In this document: positions 9,173 through 21,091 of the stretch, one piece after another | Layout: each line of letters starts with the position of its first letter | Position numbering within the stretch: the stretch's first letter is position 1 | Assembly: GCF_022376445.1 (NCBI RefSeq) | Contig: NW_025955121.1 | Coordinates: 26,887-90,886, forward strand | Direction of reading: 5' to 3' | Origin: Fomitopsis serialis | Lineage: Eukaryota > Basidiomycota > Agaricomycetes > Polyporales > Fomitopsidaceae | Length of the DNA: 64,000 bases | The notes under the pieces: generated by a model | The model's input: the letters and a program-made list of their open reading frames with translations, nothing else | The model's database searches: none | What the model was told of the DNA's origin: nothing | Translations under genes and position numbers: made by a program

Positions 9173-11035
9173 CGCATACCTCAATATCACACTGCCTCAA
9201 TCCTCAAACATCAAACATTGTGCTCTCATTTTAAGCAAATCACACCAAGATATCATAGCTCAGTACCCAATGTGGTACTGTATCTTGAAAGCTGACTGGC
9301 AGCCTTGTGGCACCTGTAATCAGGATGATGTTGACTTTACATGACCTGAAAGTACTTCAGGATGGCTGCACTGAGGTCTTCAAGTCAATCGGGAATTTAT
9401 ACAATTTTCTTGGGCCCAAAACAGTAGGTTTTGTCCTCAGAATGAATATTCTGCGCATTTTTGACCCCATATCATGGATCATGTGACTGGCTAGACACAG
9501 TGGCCACTGTGCCTTTTTTGGTGCAACAGAGATATGTATACATACTCAGTGATCTGGAACTGATGTTACCTAGGAAAATACACATTCCAGGCAAGTTGTG
9601 GGAGGGCTATTGCACAAGAAGTATCACAAAAGCTCACATTGCACTAAATGGTGAGTGACCTTCCAAATCCAGTAACTCTCCATAAAGTGGATGTCTGGTG
9701 TTTCATAACTTGTAGATAAATTCATAGAGTACAATGGCATGTTATGAGGCCTGTGATGTTTACAACATGTTACCATATATGGAAGGTAAGCAATAATACC
9801 ATGTACAAGCATGAAATTAGCTGTCCTTGCCCATTCTGAGCTCTGTTGTGGCACCACAAAGCATTTTCATGATGTCTGACACACATGGCTATACTGTATG
9901 GGTCATGTGCTCCATATCTAGGGTGAAAAAGAGCAGTTTGAATTCTGCAAAGTCACCTGTGTTTTCTTGTATATTGCATTTTCTGGCCTAACTGGCCACT
10001 ACTGGGGCCCAACAAAATTACTGTAGACTCTATGAAACAAGGGCTACAAGTTGACTATATGATTGCCATGTCTATTTATGGGTGCTTACTGTTGCAAAAA
10101 GCAATTGATTATATTGGAGTGCAGTGCTGCTGGTGAGGTCACATGCCATGTTCACCACTTTCCATATTGGGCTCCAAGCTAGATGTTACAGGAGCCCCAA
10201 GTCCATGGGGAATTGTCAGCCACAGCATTTGTTTGGGTGTGTTGGTGCAAGTTGTGTCGTCTGGGAGTCTGAAATTTGAAACTCAGCTAATGATGGCATA
10301 GTAAGTGTTACTTATCTTTGGTTATCTGTGCTCAAACAGTCACATGCACTGTGGGAAAAACCTGCCAGATTCGGCTCCATGCTAAGTGTTACAGTCATAA
10401 GAATGATTCCTTCATACCTCAGGGATTGTAACAATTGTCAATATTCCCCAGTAACATATATGATGACATAGGGTCTGTACATAGTATGCCTTCCAATAGA
10501 CAGAAATGATAGTGATGCCATTGATAAAGCAAAAGAAAATACACATGCCTCTGTACTCACTCATTCTTTTACATTGTTTGTGTCTCCTGTGATGCTTATC
10601 AATTACCTATGAATTGTTTGGCTATATGACATCTGAATCCTGCTAGATGTAGTAGCTCACCTCCTAAGCATGGAAATTTTGCATTACCTGTTGAGTTGGG
10701 GCTCAGAAAAAAAACAACGGAATATTATATATGTTTCTACTCACCTTGTACAGATGGGGCAATTAGACATGCAGACTTACCATACATAGTATATCCCAGC
10801 CATTCATGGTGCTGCAGTGCTGGATAAATGGCAGAAAATAAGATGACATCAACTCTATTGTACCAATATAAGCATGACTTTGCCTCATCTTGTCAGTATG
10901 ATGGTGTTATGCTTGGTTTTCAATCCCTTAATCCCTCATATGATAATCACCTGGCACATATCTAACCTCTACCATCATATTACCAGCTGATGTATTACCA
11001 GGTCCTACTTTTATGCAATGACCCTTGATGTGTGT
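9173..11035. other. CpG-depleted non-coding stretch
   Basis: About 1.9 kb with no ORF I can support and no recognised domain on either strand. CpG is almost absent (only a handful of CG dinucleotides), while TpG and CpA are abundant, unlike the GC-rich DNA on its left. Probably old, methylated transposon DNA. Confidence 0.6.
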
Positions 11036-12810
11036 AGTGCATAGTGTGGGTGTACCCATGGGTATCTGAGGGCATACCCATACCCATACCCACATGGGTT
11101 GCATACCCATGGCATGGGTATGGGTTTTGCATGGGTATCATGGGTACCCTTGGGTATGGGTACCATCATGGGTAGATCTATGTGCAGTTCATGGTACTCA
11201 TCATTTTGCATGATGGGTAACATGATTGGCAAGATATGGGGTGTGTTTATTTATCAGTATCATACTGGCCAAGTGAGCTCAAACCAGACTCACAACTGGT
11301 CTGCCAATTGGAGGAATGACCCCACAGAGCAGCCAGGGAGATGGATGTGACTAGGGGCTGTTCTCTTTGAACAGTGTCCTGGACAACCTGCAATCCAATG
11401 ACAGGGCAGCAAAGCAGGATGGTGCATATCTACTGCTACCACTTTGAGAACAACCCCACTGACTGCATGGTCAATCACAGCATTGAAGTTGGAGTTTTCA
11501 GTTTTGCAATCCAGGACATACATCAATCAGATGGGAGGCATCTACATGAGGGCAGTAGGCTGTTATGCAAGCAACTTATATATGCAAGAACAATGGAGAG
11601 GATAGGTTAAATGGGTCAAAGCAAGGTAACAGGTCAATTAAATGGGTCAAAGCAAGGTAACATGACAAAATCATCCAAAATGTGACAAAGGATCAAAGAA
11701 CCTGATAAACAGTGACTGTACCTTTATTTCCGGTACATATCACTACTTAGGTGGGGAGACCACAAGATTTGGGGGATAGCAAGGCTGTATATACAAATGC
11801 ACATCACAACACAGAAGGGATATTGATGCCATGGGCAGAGCCTTTTTGAATTCACCACATCCCAATGGGTCACCCCAATGTAGCAGGATTACTGTGGGTC
11901 AACATTGAGCAGAAACTCAGGGTAGACAACCATTTAACTGAAACACAGGCTAGATGTGGCATTGTGCAATGAATATGAATAGTCTGCCACATAGACTAGC
12001 CTCAGAGAAGAGGAGCATATTAGGTTGATTTACTAATCATCATCACTGAATACTGCCTTATGTCACAGGTTTCTCACCAACATATGATAAATAGGGCCAG
12101 GGGATGAACATGACCAGCCCATGATGTGGACATTTTCATTGAGAGCTTAATGCATTGCTAGTTAGTAAGTGACACAACTGGGACCATGATTTCTTATAAA
12201 CAGCATGATCATAGCCCTACTACATTGCTGAAATCCTGGATTTAGTAAATTAACTAACAATGCATCTATGCAAAATGTAAAACTGAAACTGCAGGTCTAG
12301 TGTTCATCTCAAAAGGCCCTTGACACAGTATCCGTATTGATTCTTCTTATGCTATCAGGAGTGGCCATGTCACAGATGCCTAGCAAAAGATCAAAGTAAA
12401 CAGTATCACTGGCTGTCCAACATGAACAATTACATGGTAAGATTCAGTCTGGTCATATTTTGTATTTCAGCTCATAGATACATGGCACTGGAGTAGCTAT
12501 CATTGTGAGTTAGAAAGATGAGGTCAGCATGATGGCACCCACACTGTAATGCACTTGTTGTCATCATTGTGACAACTTCAGCAGTCTGTGTATCTTTCAT
12601 TGGAGCATAACTTAATGATAAATGTCAAACTTTGTCTTCTGGTTGCTGAAAGGGAACTTTACCATACTGTCATTGCAAAGAACTCTGGTGCAAGCTTCAG
12701 GATTACCATATAGGCTGTTAAACTGTGGGAGATACACAGCACAGACTACATGACTAGCAGTTACCATTCTCTACTGCTGGATTAGCACTGCAGTAGTCCA
12801 TGGGTCACAT

Positions 12811-13901
12811 GGGTTCATGGGTCAGATTTTGGCTACCCATACCCATACCCATGCATACCCATACCCATGACCCACATGGGTTATCCATACCCATGCAATG
12901 CACTAGAAATGTTACAATTTAGTAAGTAAGCTGCCATGTGTTGTGCATCTTGTATAAATTGCTATATTCATAGGACACTGTCTGTCATGGTGAAGAGCAC
13001 AGACCTACACTAAGACTTACACATGGAATCATTATTGCCTTTGCTGGGCATTCCAGTAATGCCTACTCTCAATGGTAATGGTCTCTGTTCATAAGTCCCA
13101 TGAACACAGAAGTGTTCTACCTTCAGACATCCTTGTGATATAATGTTCAGTCTCATTTGCTGGCTGAGACTTTCTTTTTTTGTCTACATGCACATAATAT
13201 GTTACTATATTTAGATCAGCCACCATATTGCTGTCATAAAACCACACTCTCAATATATTGAGATTCTCTACTGTTTATTTGCCATGGCAGGTACCATTCA
13301 GGATTAAATGCCAAATCGGGTACTCCACCAGATATTACTACATGTGTAATAATACCTGCTTCTCAGACCCTTCATGATATATCCAATGCTGTTCACATGG
13401 CACACTTGTTCACTCTTGGGTCTATAGTGTTACTTTGCCAATTTCCATATATCATCAAAGAATCCAGCATGAATAGCTGACATTTTATGATGACATGTAA
13501 GGGGAAATGTTGCAGCCAGTGAGAGGAATCCAGACTCACTTATTATTGACTAGAGAAATAGAAAAGGACAGTCCTATATTTGCCTAGAAGTCCACTATAG
13601 CATGGCCTCTTGCTTGTTGCTTAGTAAGCAATGTAAGTCTGTGCTATTGCCAGAGCATCAATGGCTTTTTTGAGCCGAGTTAGTAGATAAATCACAGCAT
13701 ACACTGTAATATGAATGACAGTAGACATTGCACAAATAGACATCATCAATACATGGTACAATCATTCCCTGACCATCCAAGAGCTGCAATTTCATCACCA
13801 CATATCTAGTGCATTGCATGGGTATGGATAACCCATGTGGGTCATGGGTATGGGTATGCATGGGTATGGGTATGGGTAGCCAAAATCTGACCCATGAACC
13901 C
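12811..13901. mobile_element. 1091-bp TIR element nested in the left arm
   Basis: Perfect terminal inverted repeats of about 97 bp: it starts GGGTTCATGGGTCAGATTTT and ends with the reverse complement. The TIRs are rich in TACCCA hexamers. The interior has no credible ORF and almost no CpG. The other arm of the inverted repeat lacks it, reading CACATGGGTTCTATGG across the site. There is no clean target duplication. It is a non-autonomous, MITE-like element. Confidence 0.75.
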
Positions 13902-13926
13902 TATGGCGTACCGTTTGACGCTTTAT

Positions 13927-14107
13927 TATCCCAGATCTAATCTTTGTAACACTCTAGATCTAATCTTTGTAACACTATATCTGTTACTTTCGTGCATCGT
14001 ATATCTAACTGTCGACACTCGTATATCTAAAACTGTCGACACTCGTATATCTAAAACTTTCGTGGCTCGTATATCTAAAACTTTCGCATTGCCACCATAT
14101 CTAACAA
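13927..14107 (+). repeat. Tandem short-repeat array in the left arm
   Basis: Two interlocked families of about 19-25 bp: AGATCTAATCTTTGTAACAC and CGTATATCTAAAACTTTCG. Each is repeated several times with small changes. The same array in the right arm (22778-22935) has a different number and order of units. Repeats like this close to an element edge are typical transposase-binding subterminal repeats, but that role is inferred. Confidence 0.65.
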
Positions 14108-14402
14108 GTCTTTGGTGCCCACCATCGTACTTTAGTACTTATGATACTTGCTCACAACAATATATTGTTCTCGCGCGACACGCTCAACGCGACCGACGAC
14201 GCGTTATGAGCGTTGTGCGTCACGAGCCCGCGTCGGCGGTGGGCGCTCCGAGTGCTGCTCTCGACCGCCGCCACCTCGTCCTGACCTCGTCTGTGACCGC
14301 GATTCGGGCAGCCACACCGACCGCCCGACTGCACTAGGGGCATGCGGCGACCCTGCGAGCAGACAAGACCTCCTCCTCCTTCCCCGCCTGGTCCCCAAGC
14401 TC

Positions 14403-16540
14403 CACGCGGGAGCCCTTCACTCGACTCTCGCATGAAAAGGGATATTGATTTATCACCAGATGCTGGCATGCTCATGTATGAATCCCTGTGGTTAGCACAA
14501 ATGGATCATACATAAACTCCAGAGCTTACAGCAAGCCTTTATGTATAAAGGCACTGTAATGACTGCAGCGGGCGCCCCGGTCGCTACTACCCGAATGGGC
14601 AGCTGCCCTTTGGGGACAGCCCAGGTCATCCGGCGCTGGGATGAGCTCGCGGCGGCGGCCCCTACCCAAAATAGGTCCTATCGCGCGCTCTTCCGCTTTT
14701 GGTGCCGCCGCAGGCCTGGATCGGGCAAACACAATCGTGAGTTGTGATCTGCAAGATCTCACGTGTTCTAAGGCTAGGCATGGTGCCGTATATAGCGTGT
14801 ATGTCGTGCTCCATGACATACGCACTGTGTCGCGCTCCGTGACATACATTTGAGACTCTGTTCTTTACAATGCCATTTATTGATTCAAGTCTTGCTGAAA
14901 TTGGTGCGAAGGCCAAGCACCAGCCTTCCCAATTTGGTATGTTTGAGGACCCGACAATTTGCCACACGCTGACAAATGCTGCAGTCGTAGTGATCATATG
15001 TATTCGTACAAGTATTAATGATACACAGTAAGCTCAGATACCAACAATATCCCTTACGAGCAGCCCCACAAGCCCCGTGCACTTCGTCCCGCGCTTGCGC
15101 TCCTTTACGACCTGCTGGCGCACTCAGGAACCTGCAGTGGCCCGCAGCTGAGCGTTCCCGTGGCTTGCGCAAGGAGCGTGCATGGTGGCGAGGGGTGCAG
15201 CAGCAGCGGGCCCGTGAAGGAGTAGCAGAGATCGTGCGAACGACTCTGTGTGCATGACAATGAAGGGATGGATGTAGTGGATGGTGGGCGTGGGCGTGGG
15301 CGCGGGCGTGTCGCAGCTAGGATGTGGGGTACGCCTAATTCGCCTGTACAAGATTGACTCCATCAAGCCCGTGCGCCCACGCCGATGCAGGCCGTGTCTG
15401 ACAAGCTCTACGCTGCGCTCGCCAAGCTCGGGCTTGCAGGCGTGGACGACGGCTCTCAGGCTCCCGGGGAACCGGGTGCAGCGCGCGCGCAGCCTCGCAC
15501 GGAGGTCAACAGTGAACACGCTCATCTTTGCAATGAATCGGAATGTTAGCAGCGGTATTTGGGAAGAGGAAGAGGGGGCGTACGGGCAACAGTCGATGCC
15601 GTCAATGATCACGGTATGCGTGACACCGTCCATGTAGTCCGCGGGGCCTCTCCTGGTCGACACACTGTTGTTCGTACTCGGTGACGCACCGTTTGTGCTT
15701 GTCGACACGCCGCCGTTCGTACCCACTGACGCGGCCCCATTCATACTTGCTGACTCGCTGTTCGTGCTGGTCAACGCGCCGCTCGTCGTGCTGGTCGACG
15801 CACCACTATTCGTATTGGTCCGAGAGTCAGTCTGAGGTGGGTAGTAGATGGTAGAGCTACAGTTAGTAGCACTGAGCCGTGCGGGCGCCCGTAAACCGAA
15901 CATTTGTCTCTATTTGTTGTCTCACCAAGTTGGGCAAGCCCGATGTGCTCGGCCTATTCCTGGCCAATCACAACGCGTTTAACGGTCCTACTTAGGCCTG
16001 CGACATATCTGCGACTCGCGTTCTGGCCGTTTCGCACTAGGTATGCATGTTCTGTATGCTGCAATAGGTATCAGATACATGATTAGTGGCATATATTGAA
16101 CATATACAACACAGTAGAACACGCAAGCTATTCTCGTGTAGTACAACGGTAAGGTAAGGATGTCTACCTACAATTAGTGTACTGGTCACGTCTCTCATAA
16201 CAGGTGTTGCGGCGCGTTATATACTGGACTCGTTGAAACACAGTCATTGTAACTGTAATTCATGTTCTTACTACCATTGCAAGGCTTCTTTACCAACGTG
16301 CCCTTACAGTTCCTGAGTCATTGAACGTTGAATGCGAACGCGATGGTTGTTAGATCAAGTAATACATGTGCATTCCGGACTGCTCTATTCTAATCCAGCA
16401 CGGACCCTATCTACTAGCAAGACTCTGACTCCAACTGAGGCCCGTCGGCTGTGTCTGCGTGCAGTGACAGCAGGGCAATCACCATCCGCGCTCGCCATTG
16501 ATGTGTATTGTGCATGTCCCGGCTCTGCCCACCGCCGTGA
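14403..16540. other. Region without a supported gene
   Basis: The only long ORF (15124-15903, minus) has a Ser/Thr/Asn-rich N-terminal half. That half comes from about 30-bp imperfect DNA repeats at 15655-15830 (GTCGACACGCCG... / GTGCTGGTCGACGC...). Its remainder has no recognisable domain. I regard it as a translated repeat. Nothing else is seen. Confidence 0.4.
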
Positions 16541-17090
16541 TCAGCCGCTTTTCGCTCACGCGCCCGCCTTCCGTTCGTCGGCCGTGCTTGCGTGCTGGGC
16601 ATTCGCCCTGCACGCTCGCGGTCGCCGTGCATATGGCGCTGGTCCGTGCTCTGTGCCCACCTACTTGCCCTCTCATCTGTTTGCTCGTCTACCTGCCGCT
16701 TCATCCGCCCGCTCGTCCACCCGCCGCTCGTCCACCTGCCGCGCGTCCGCCCGGCCTCTCGTCCGTCTGCCCTCCTGTTCTTCATTCGCTCGCGTGCCTG
16801 TTCGCCCTCCTGTGCCTGCATTTGTCAGCGGCATCTTTGTGCTGAGCATTCGCTTAGCGCGCTCGTGGTGAGCATGTGTTGCCATCTGTGCGTCTGCCCA
16901 CTCTCCTACCCACCCGCGTGCTGAGCCCGTCGGCTCACCTGTCAATCACCCACTCATCTGTCCAGTCGCCCGTCCAGTCGCCCGTCCAGTTGCCCGTCCA
17001 CCTGCCCGCTTACCTACTCACCCGCCTATCCTCGTGCCCGCTCCTGTACCGCGCCCGTCGGTTGCGATTGCACGCAGGACCCTAGCCCTG
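16540..17090. repeat. GC-rich minisatellite-like region
   Basis: Runs of CTCGTCC/CGCCCG/GTCCACC units (for example repeated CGTCCACCTGCCG and CAGTCGCCCGTC) give long but low-complexity Pro/Arg/Ser ORFs in several frames at once, which argues against coding. The block near 16560-16680 matches, inverted, the repeat at about 3340-3440. Confidence 0.5.
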
Positions 17091-17859
17091 CGCCCTCGCA
17101 GTCGATGCGCGTGTTGTGCTGCACGTCGACGTGTCCTGTGCCCATGGTCAGCCCGCTCACTCGCGTGCGTATTCACTCACCTTCGCTTGACGCTAATCCA
17201 TGCTGACACATCCGCCATCTGTCTTAGGACGCGGCTGCATTCCCGGTGTCGTCGTGCGCGCTGCGGTCCAACTGCGATGGTGATGGTAGAGGTCGCAAAG
17301 GCGGCGGGTACCGCTCGCTCGGCTCGTTGCGGGCTTCCGGACTTTACCGAAACTGATGCCACGAAGCGGGCGCAGGGAATCAGAGATCGTACGTGATCTC
17401 AGATGCCCTGACCCCAATGCGCGTCCATATGAGGAAGCGCCGCATCACGCGCCAGTGGTGCCGCCCCGCCGCGGACGAAGGGACCGGGCTGCCTCGGCGT
17501 GGCTGCTATATCGGGTAATGTCCGACAGTGCTTCGTTCATACATGACGGCGCCTCGCTCATACATGAGCGAGTGGCAGCTCATGTATGAGAACAGCTGCA
17601 GGTAAGTACTGGGATTTATGTATGACGACTTCGTGCTCACTACAAGGATTTTATACAAAGATATGCCTATATGGCCTGGATTTATCGTAGGGATAGTGAC
17701 AAGCCCGTAAGGCTGCTTGTACCATCGTTGGCAATCACAAATGAGGGAGCATTAAAATGGAAGAAGTACAAGTAAAATTGGAGCTGAAGTATGGTTCAGT
17801 GTCTGGTGATTCAGCAGGAAAGCGAAACACTCAACAAGATTTGGAAATCAGGGAGAGGA

Positions 17860-18305
17860 CTAGTGATAGAAGATGTCCCGATAGTCGTGCCTAATGCGCT
17901 CTGCGACAGACTGGATGATCTGCTCCTCCTTGTTCCACTTTGGGTTATACTTCATCGCCTGCACAACCTGACGATGGCACGAAAAGCACAATCAGTCAGT
18001 GATTGACTCGAGAAGGACCTGGTCTGAAATCGGGTTGTCGGGATGCACGAGCTTGGGCCCAAGTGCCTGATGCCATGTCGCCACCCATCTGGCACTGCAT
18101 CGAGCCGCACTGGCCTCACAAACTATACCTTGAACATAGGTCGGAGGGTCCCAGGCGAGGTGCTTGCGGTGGCGATCAATGCGGCGCCAGAGCATGTTCA
18201 CCTGATTTGAGATGTTGGCATCCTTGAATAAGTGGAAATGAGGTGTGTCCCACTCGACTGGCCCAAGCAGTAGGACAGCGCGCAGGCCAGGAACAAGCCA
18301 CTCGT
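17860..18305 (-). pseudogene. 3' part of an unknown gene, cut by an LTR
   Basis: The minus frame from 18305 reads 'NEWLVPGLRAVLLLGPVEWD', then 'HFHLFKDANISNQVNMLWRRI' and 'HRKHLAWDPPTYVQG'. It ends through a 51-nt intron (17968-18018, GT...CTGAC...AG) in a last exon 'VVQAMKYNPKWNKEEQ...' with stop at 17862-17860. Splice signals and composition look genuine. I do not recognise the family. Upstream coding sequence is missing because the LTR 18306-18886 abuts the frame, so this is a fragment. Confidence 0.5.
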
Positions 18306-18886
18306 TGACGCGACCGAAAAGAACACAAAAGCCACACAAAAACCCAACCGTGAGGTCGAGCAGTGGTATGCGAGGCCTCTGAGTCTATGAGATGTACGGG
18401 GGACTGTACAGTGGTCTAGGTAAGAAGGAGGAGGACGGACAAGACTCCGAACGACGTGGGAGAGCTTCGAAGATGTCGAAGACTGTTCGAAGGCGAGGGC
18501 TAAGCCTCGAAGGTAGGAGGGAGGGTTTGACAGACGTGTCGAACGAACGGTGACAAGGAAGGCGAGCGACGGCAGGAGAAGAAGTGTAGAGCCTCTTGGG
18601 GCAACTACGAGCTGGCGAACGTACTGGCAAACTGACTGACTGACTGACTGGCTTCGAACGTACTGGCTGACTGGCGAACTTACTGACTTTCGAACGTACT
18701 GACTGGCTGATGAACCTCACCGGTGCGAGGTGAGATTGAGAGGGTAAGGGGGTCTCTGAGATTCGAAGGGAACAAGTCCCAGAGTATATACAGGAAAATA
18801 CGGTCCGAAGACCAAGAGAGCCAAGTGAAATCCAAGAAATGATGAAGGGGAGTGATAAGGAAAACAGCCAATCGGAGAGTGTCACA
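18306..18886 (+). repeat. LTR-like repeat, 581 bp
   Basis: It begins TGACGCG and ends GTCACA, with TG...CA ends. It contains a TATA-like GAGTATATACAGG at about 18781 and tandem ACTGACTGACTGG units at about 18630-18710. A truncated second copy lies inverted at 8968-9172. The boundary at 18306 is set by the end of similarity between the copies. Flanking 5-mers (CTCGT and ACGCT) do not match, so it may be the 5' LTR of a larger element or an altered solo LTR. Orientation is inferred from the ORF that follows 25 bp downstream. Confidence 0.55.
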
Positions 18887-18911
18887 ACGCTCGACCCGGA
18901 CCTACTAACAC

Positions 18912-19756
18912 ATGAGAGAATCCAACTCGGCCTTCCGCAGGTTCCGAATAACGGATGACCGTCCCCGAACAGCGAAGGTCATAACCGGAGCCGGTGACAG
19001 TCCTCAAAGATATGAGACAGCCGCAGGAGTTTGCCTGACTTACACAAACATGCCGCACCTCGACCCAACTTCCGAAGTGTATGCTGCCCGCTACTACTGT
19101 CTCCTAGAGGTCCTCAAGACCAAGGGACTTGTCGAGCCGCGATACAATGCCAACAGTCCCGGAGAGTGGCTGGCTTGGGCCCACGGAGTCCGTTGGATGA
19201 TCGTACGTGCCTCCGAACTTTGACTGTCCTTCGAACCATCGAACCGACCTTCGAACAGCGCTTCTTGTTTGAGTCCCGTAGCCGGGCCATCCTGCTGGCG
19301 AACGATACGCTTCCTGCTCCTAGGTCGTTCCCCGAGATCGACGAGTTGATGCGTTACCTTGACGAGGTCTTTCACCGCGATGGCAACCAGGGAGATATCC
19401 TAGGTTTGCCCTACCCTACGATCGCCTGGTCCGAGACCTTGGTGCTGCTCGAACAAGTCAACCAGGCCGAGCGTCGTCCTCTCGCGAACCCGCAGTATCA
19501 GCGCGAGTTGTTGATCCTTTCCGACTTCCGCCAGCTGCCCGACAACCTCGAGTCCATGGGTCGAGCGATTCACAACATCGCAGTCGACCAGCGCCGCACG
19601 CACGGCACCCTCGTCGGATTGCTCGAGAGCCTGCTCGAGCGCGTCAACACTGACCGTGGCTTCGACGCCAGTCCGTCTGTTCGTAGGGGTAGGGGTGGTG
19701 GTCATGGGTGTGGAGGTCGAGGACATAGATACGAGAGTTGCCGAGGCCGTCACTAG
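18912..19756 (+). CDS. Gag-like or unknown ORF following the LTR
   Basis: An ATG 25 bp after the LTR opens 'MRESNSAFRRFRITDDRPRT'. At about 19220 the frame ends at TGA, while the next frame continues protein-like sequence ('TVLRTIEPTFEQRFLFESR...') to 19756. One extra T in the TTT run at 19220-19222 would make a single ORF of about 281 codons. The middle is helical and charged, and the C-terminus is Gly/Arg-rich ('RRGRGGGHGCGGRGHR'), as in nucleic-acid-binding tails of Gag proteins. No zinc knuckle and no Pol follow. The LTR context suggests a non-autonomous retroelement; the family is not recognised. Confidence 0.4.
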
Positions 19757-19790
19757 TTAGTTTGACCTAGCCGTGTACTTGCCCGTAGTC

Positions 19791-20560
19791 CTACCAATGT
19801 AGTGACTCTTCTAAACCGTGTGACTTCGCCGCTAAGGGTTCCGAACATGGACGCTTGAGCTTCGAACATCGGGCGGTTCCCTCGAACGGACGGATAGCGC
19901 ATCGACCATACGGACTTAGTGTACTGTCATATCGACCGTAAATCGTGTTTTCGGTGGGTAGGTGAGCTAAGGGCTCATCATCATCGACCCCGTACGAGAG
20001 GCAACATGCAACCTTTGCGATCGCACTCCAATTGTGGTTGCCAGTGAGAGGGAGGGCATCAAGCTTCTCCACCGCATAGCTCCACGCTCTCGTGATGTCC
20101 CACATCGTTGCCAATTTAAGGATCCCGACGAGCTCTGGCACGGAGGGGGTGAACAGGGTTGCCCGCTCTCCCAACTGACTGAGTCGCCCAAAGTTCAGCA
20201 GCATAATGAGAAGATCGCACTGCACGACTCACAGTACTGGACCGATCATCCACTCAAGAAGGGCTTCAAATGCAAACATGTCGACATGCGAGAGATACAG
20301 TGGGCTCGTCTCCGAGGTCCCTTCAGACCAGTTATCACCAGGAGGTATGTGATACATGTCATTGAAGACAGACGAAAGATTGGCGAACAGGCCGCGATAA
20401 AGCCGGTACAGGGTCGTACCAACCTACAATGGGTTATCAATGAATGCAGGACAGTATATGTAAGTATGCTCACACCAATCACCGTGTTTCCATCTTGTAA
20501 CCAGTATTGCGACGATCATGTCATCGCCCGAACTGCACCACTGATGAGCCTGGCTCCCTA
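19791..20560 (-). pseudogene. BTB/POZ-domain protein remnant
   Basis: The minus strand shows the hallmarks of the large basidiomycete BTB family. They are 'YWLQDGNTV' (about 20520), then after an intron with acceptor at about 20430 'TTLYRLYRGLFANLSSVFNDM', 'VDMFAFEALLEWM', and finally 'PELVGILKLATMWDITRAWSYAVEKLDALPL'. BTB domains mediate dimerisation and Cullin-3 binding; these fungal members are of unknown function. An in-frame TGA at about 20223 interrupts the domain. Similarity fades after about 19965, and the last 60 codons look like unrelated DNA. Probably a decayed gene copy within the repeat island. Confidence 0.65.
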
Positions 20561-21091
20561 AGTCGCTCAATCGTAACCATCAACTCAACCCAGTCAGCAA
20601 CAGCAGCACTCACATCGGGATTGGCAGGTATCATAGCATTAGACCCTGTGCCATGACCTGCTAGTGACGATCCTCCCAACCCCTCGCCGACCTGCTGAGT
20701 CGCTCCAGCCTGACGCCCACCATAGGGGATCAGCACTCCAGAACCCCATTGGGCATGCTCAAATGGTGTCTGCGAAGTCATGCAGAGTGCAGCAGCAGTG
20801 AGGACAGCAGACGAGAGCAGCAGGTGAGGGCAAAGAAGTGAGAGCAAGTAAGCGAGCCTCGCTGCGCGGAGCGAAGGCAGCAGCCGGGATTCCTGCCACA
20901 CCACACGAGCCACACCCAGCCATTGACTCTGGCTACTGCAGCAGGGCTGATACTGCAGTAAACGACATAACCTACATACATAGTATACCTACCTAAGCTC
21001 ACTACATCTATCGGCTTCGCACTCCCTGCCTACCCGTGCACCACTTGCACACCCTCTTCAAACTCGTACTCCCCGCCACTCGTACTCCCCC
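20561..21091. other. No supported gene
   Basis: About 0.5 kb between the BTB and CYP51 remnants. A minus ORF (20521-20913) overlaps it but has no recognisable domain and no ATG-based support. Confidence 0.35.

Larger units (their letters stand above)
11036..14402 (+). repeat. Left arm of a long inverted repeat
   Basis: This arm matches the reverse complement of 22486-24734. The first 1.77 kb (to about 12810) is practically identical to 24734-22965; I found one difference (TATCTG versus TGTCTG) in the parts compared. The arm is interrupted by a 1091-bp insertion (12811-13901) missing from the other arm. It then continues with a GC-rich 0.5-kb part that is clearly more diverged and differs in tandem-repeat number. 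Small ORFs here (e.g. 11374-11610) occur in both arms only because the DNA is duplicated. Confidence 0.9.

Noticed and set aside
11374..11610. The same 78-codon ORF present twice (11374-11610 plus, 24159-24395 minus), tempting as a conserved small protein
   Set aside because: It lies in near-identical inverted-repeat DNA where the whole 1.77 kb is conserved, with equally long frames on the opposite strand. Composition is not protein-like.
15124..15903. Ser/Thr/Asn-rich 259-codon ORF as a cell-wall protein
   Set aside because: The repeat part is translated minisatellite, the rest lacks any signal peptide or GPI signal, and no ATG/splice context supports it.
16332..16871. Long Arg/Pro/Ser ORFs on both strands
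   Set aside because: They arise from GC-rich short repeats open in several frames together; no domain, no splice evidence.
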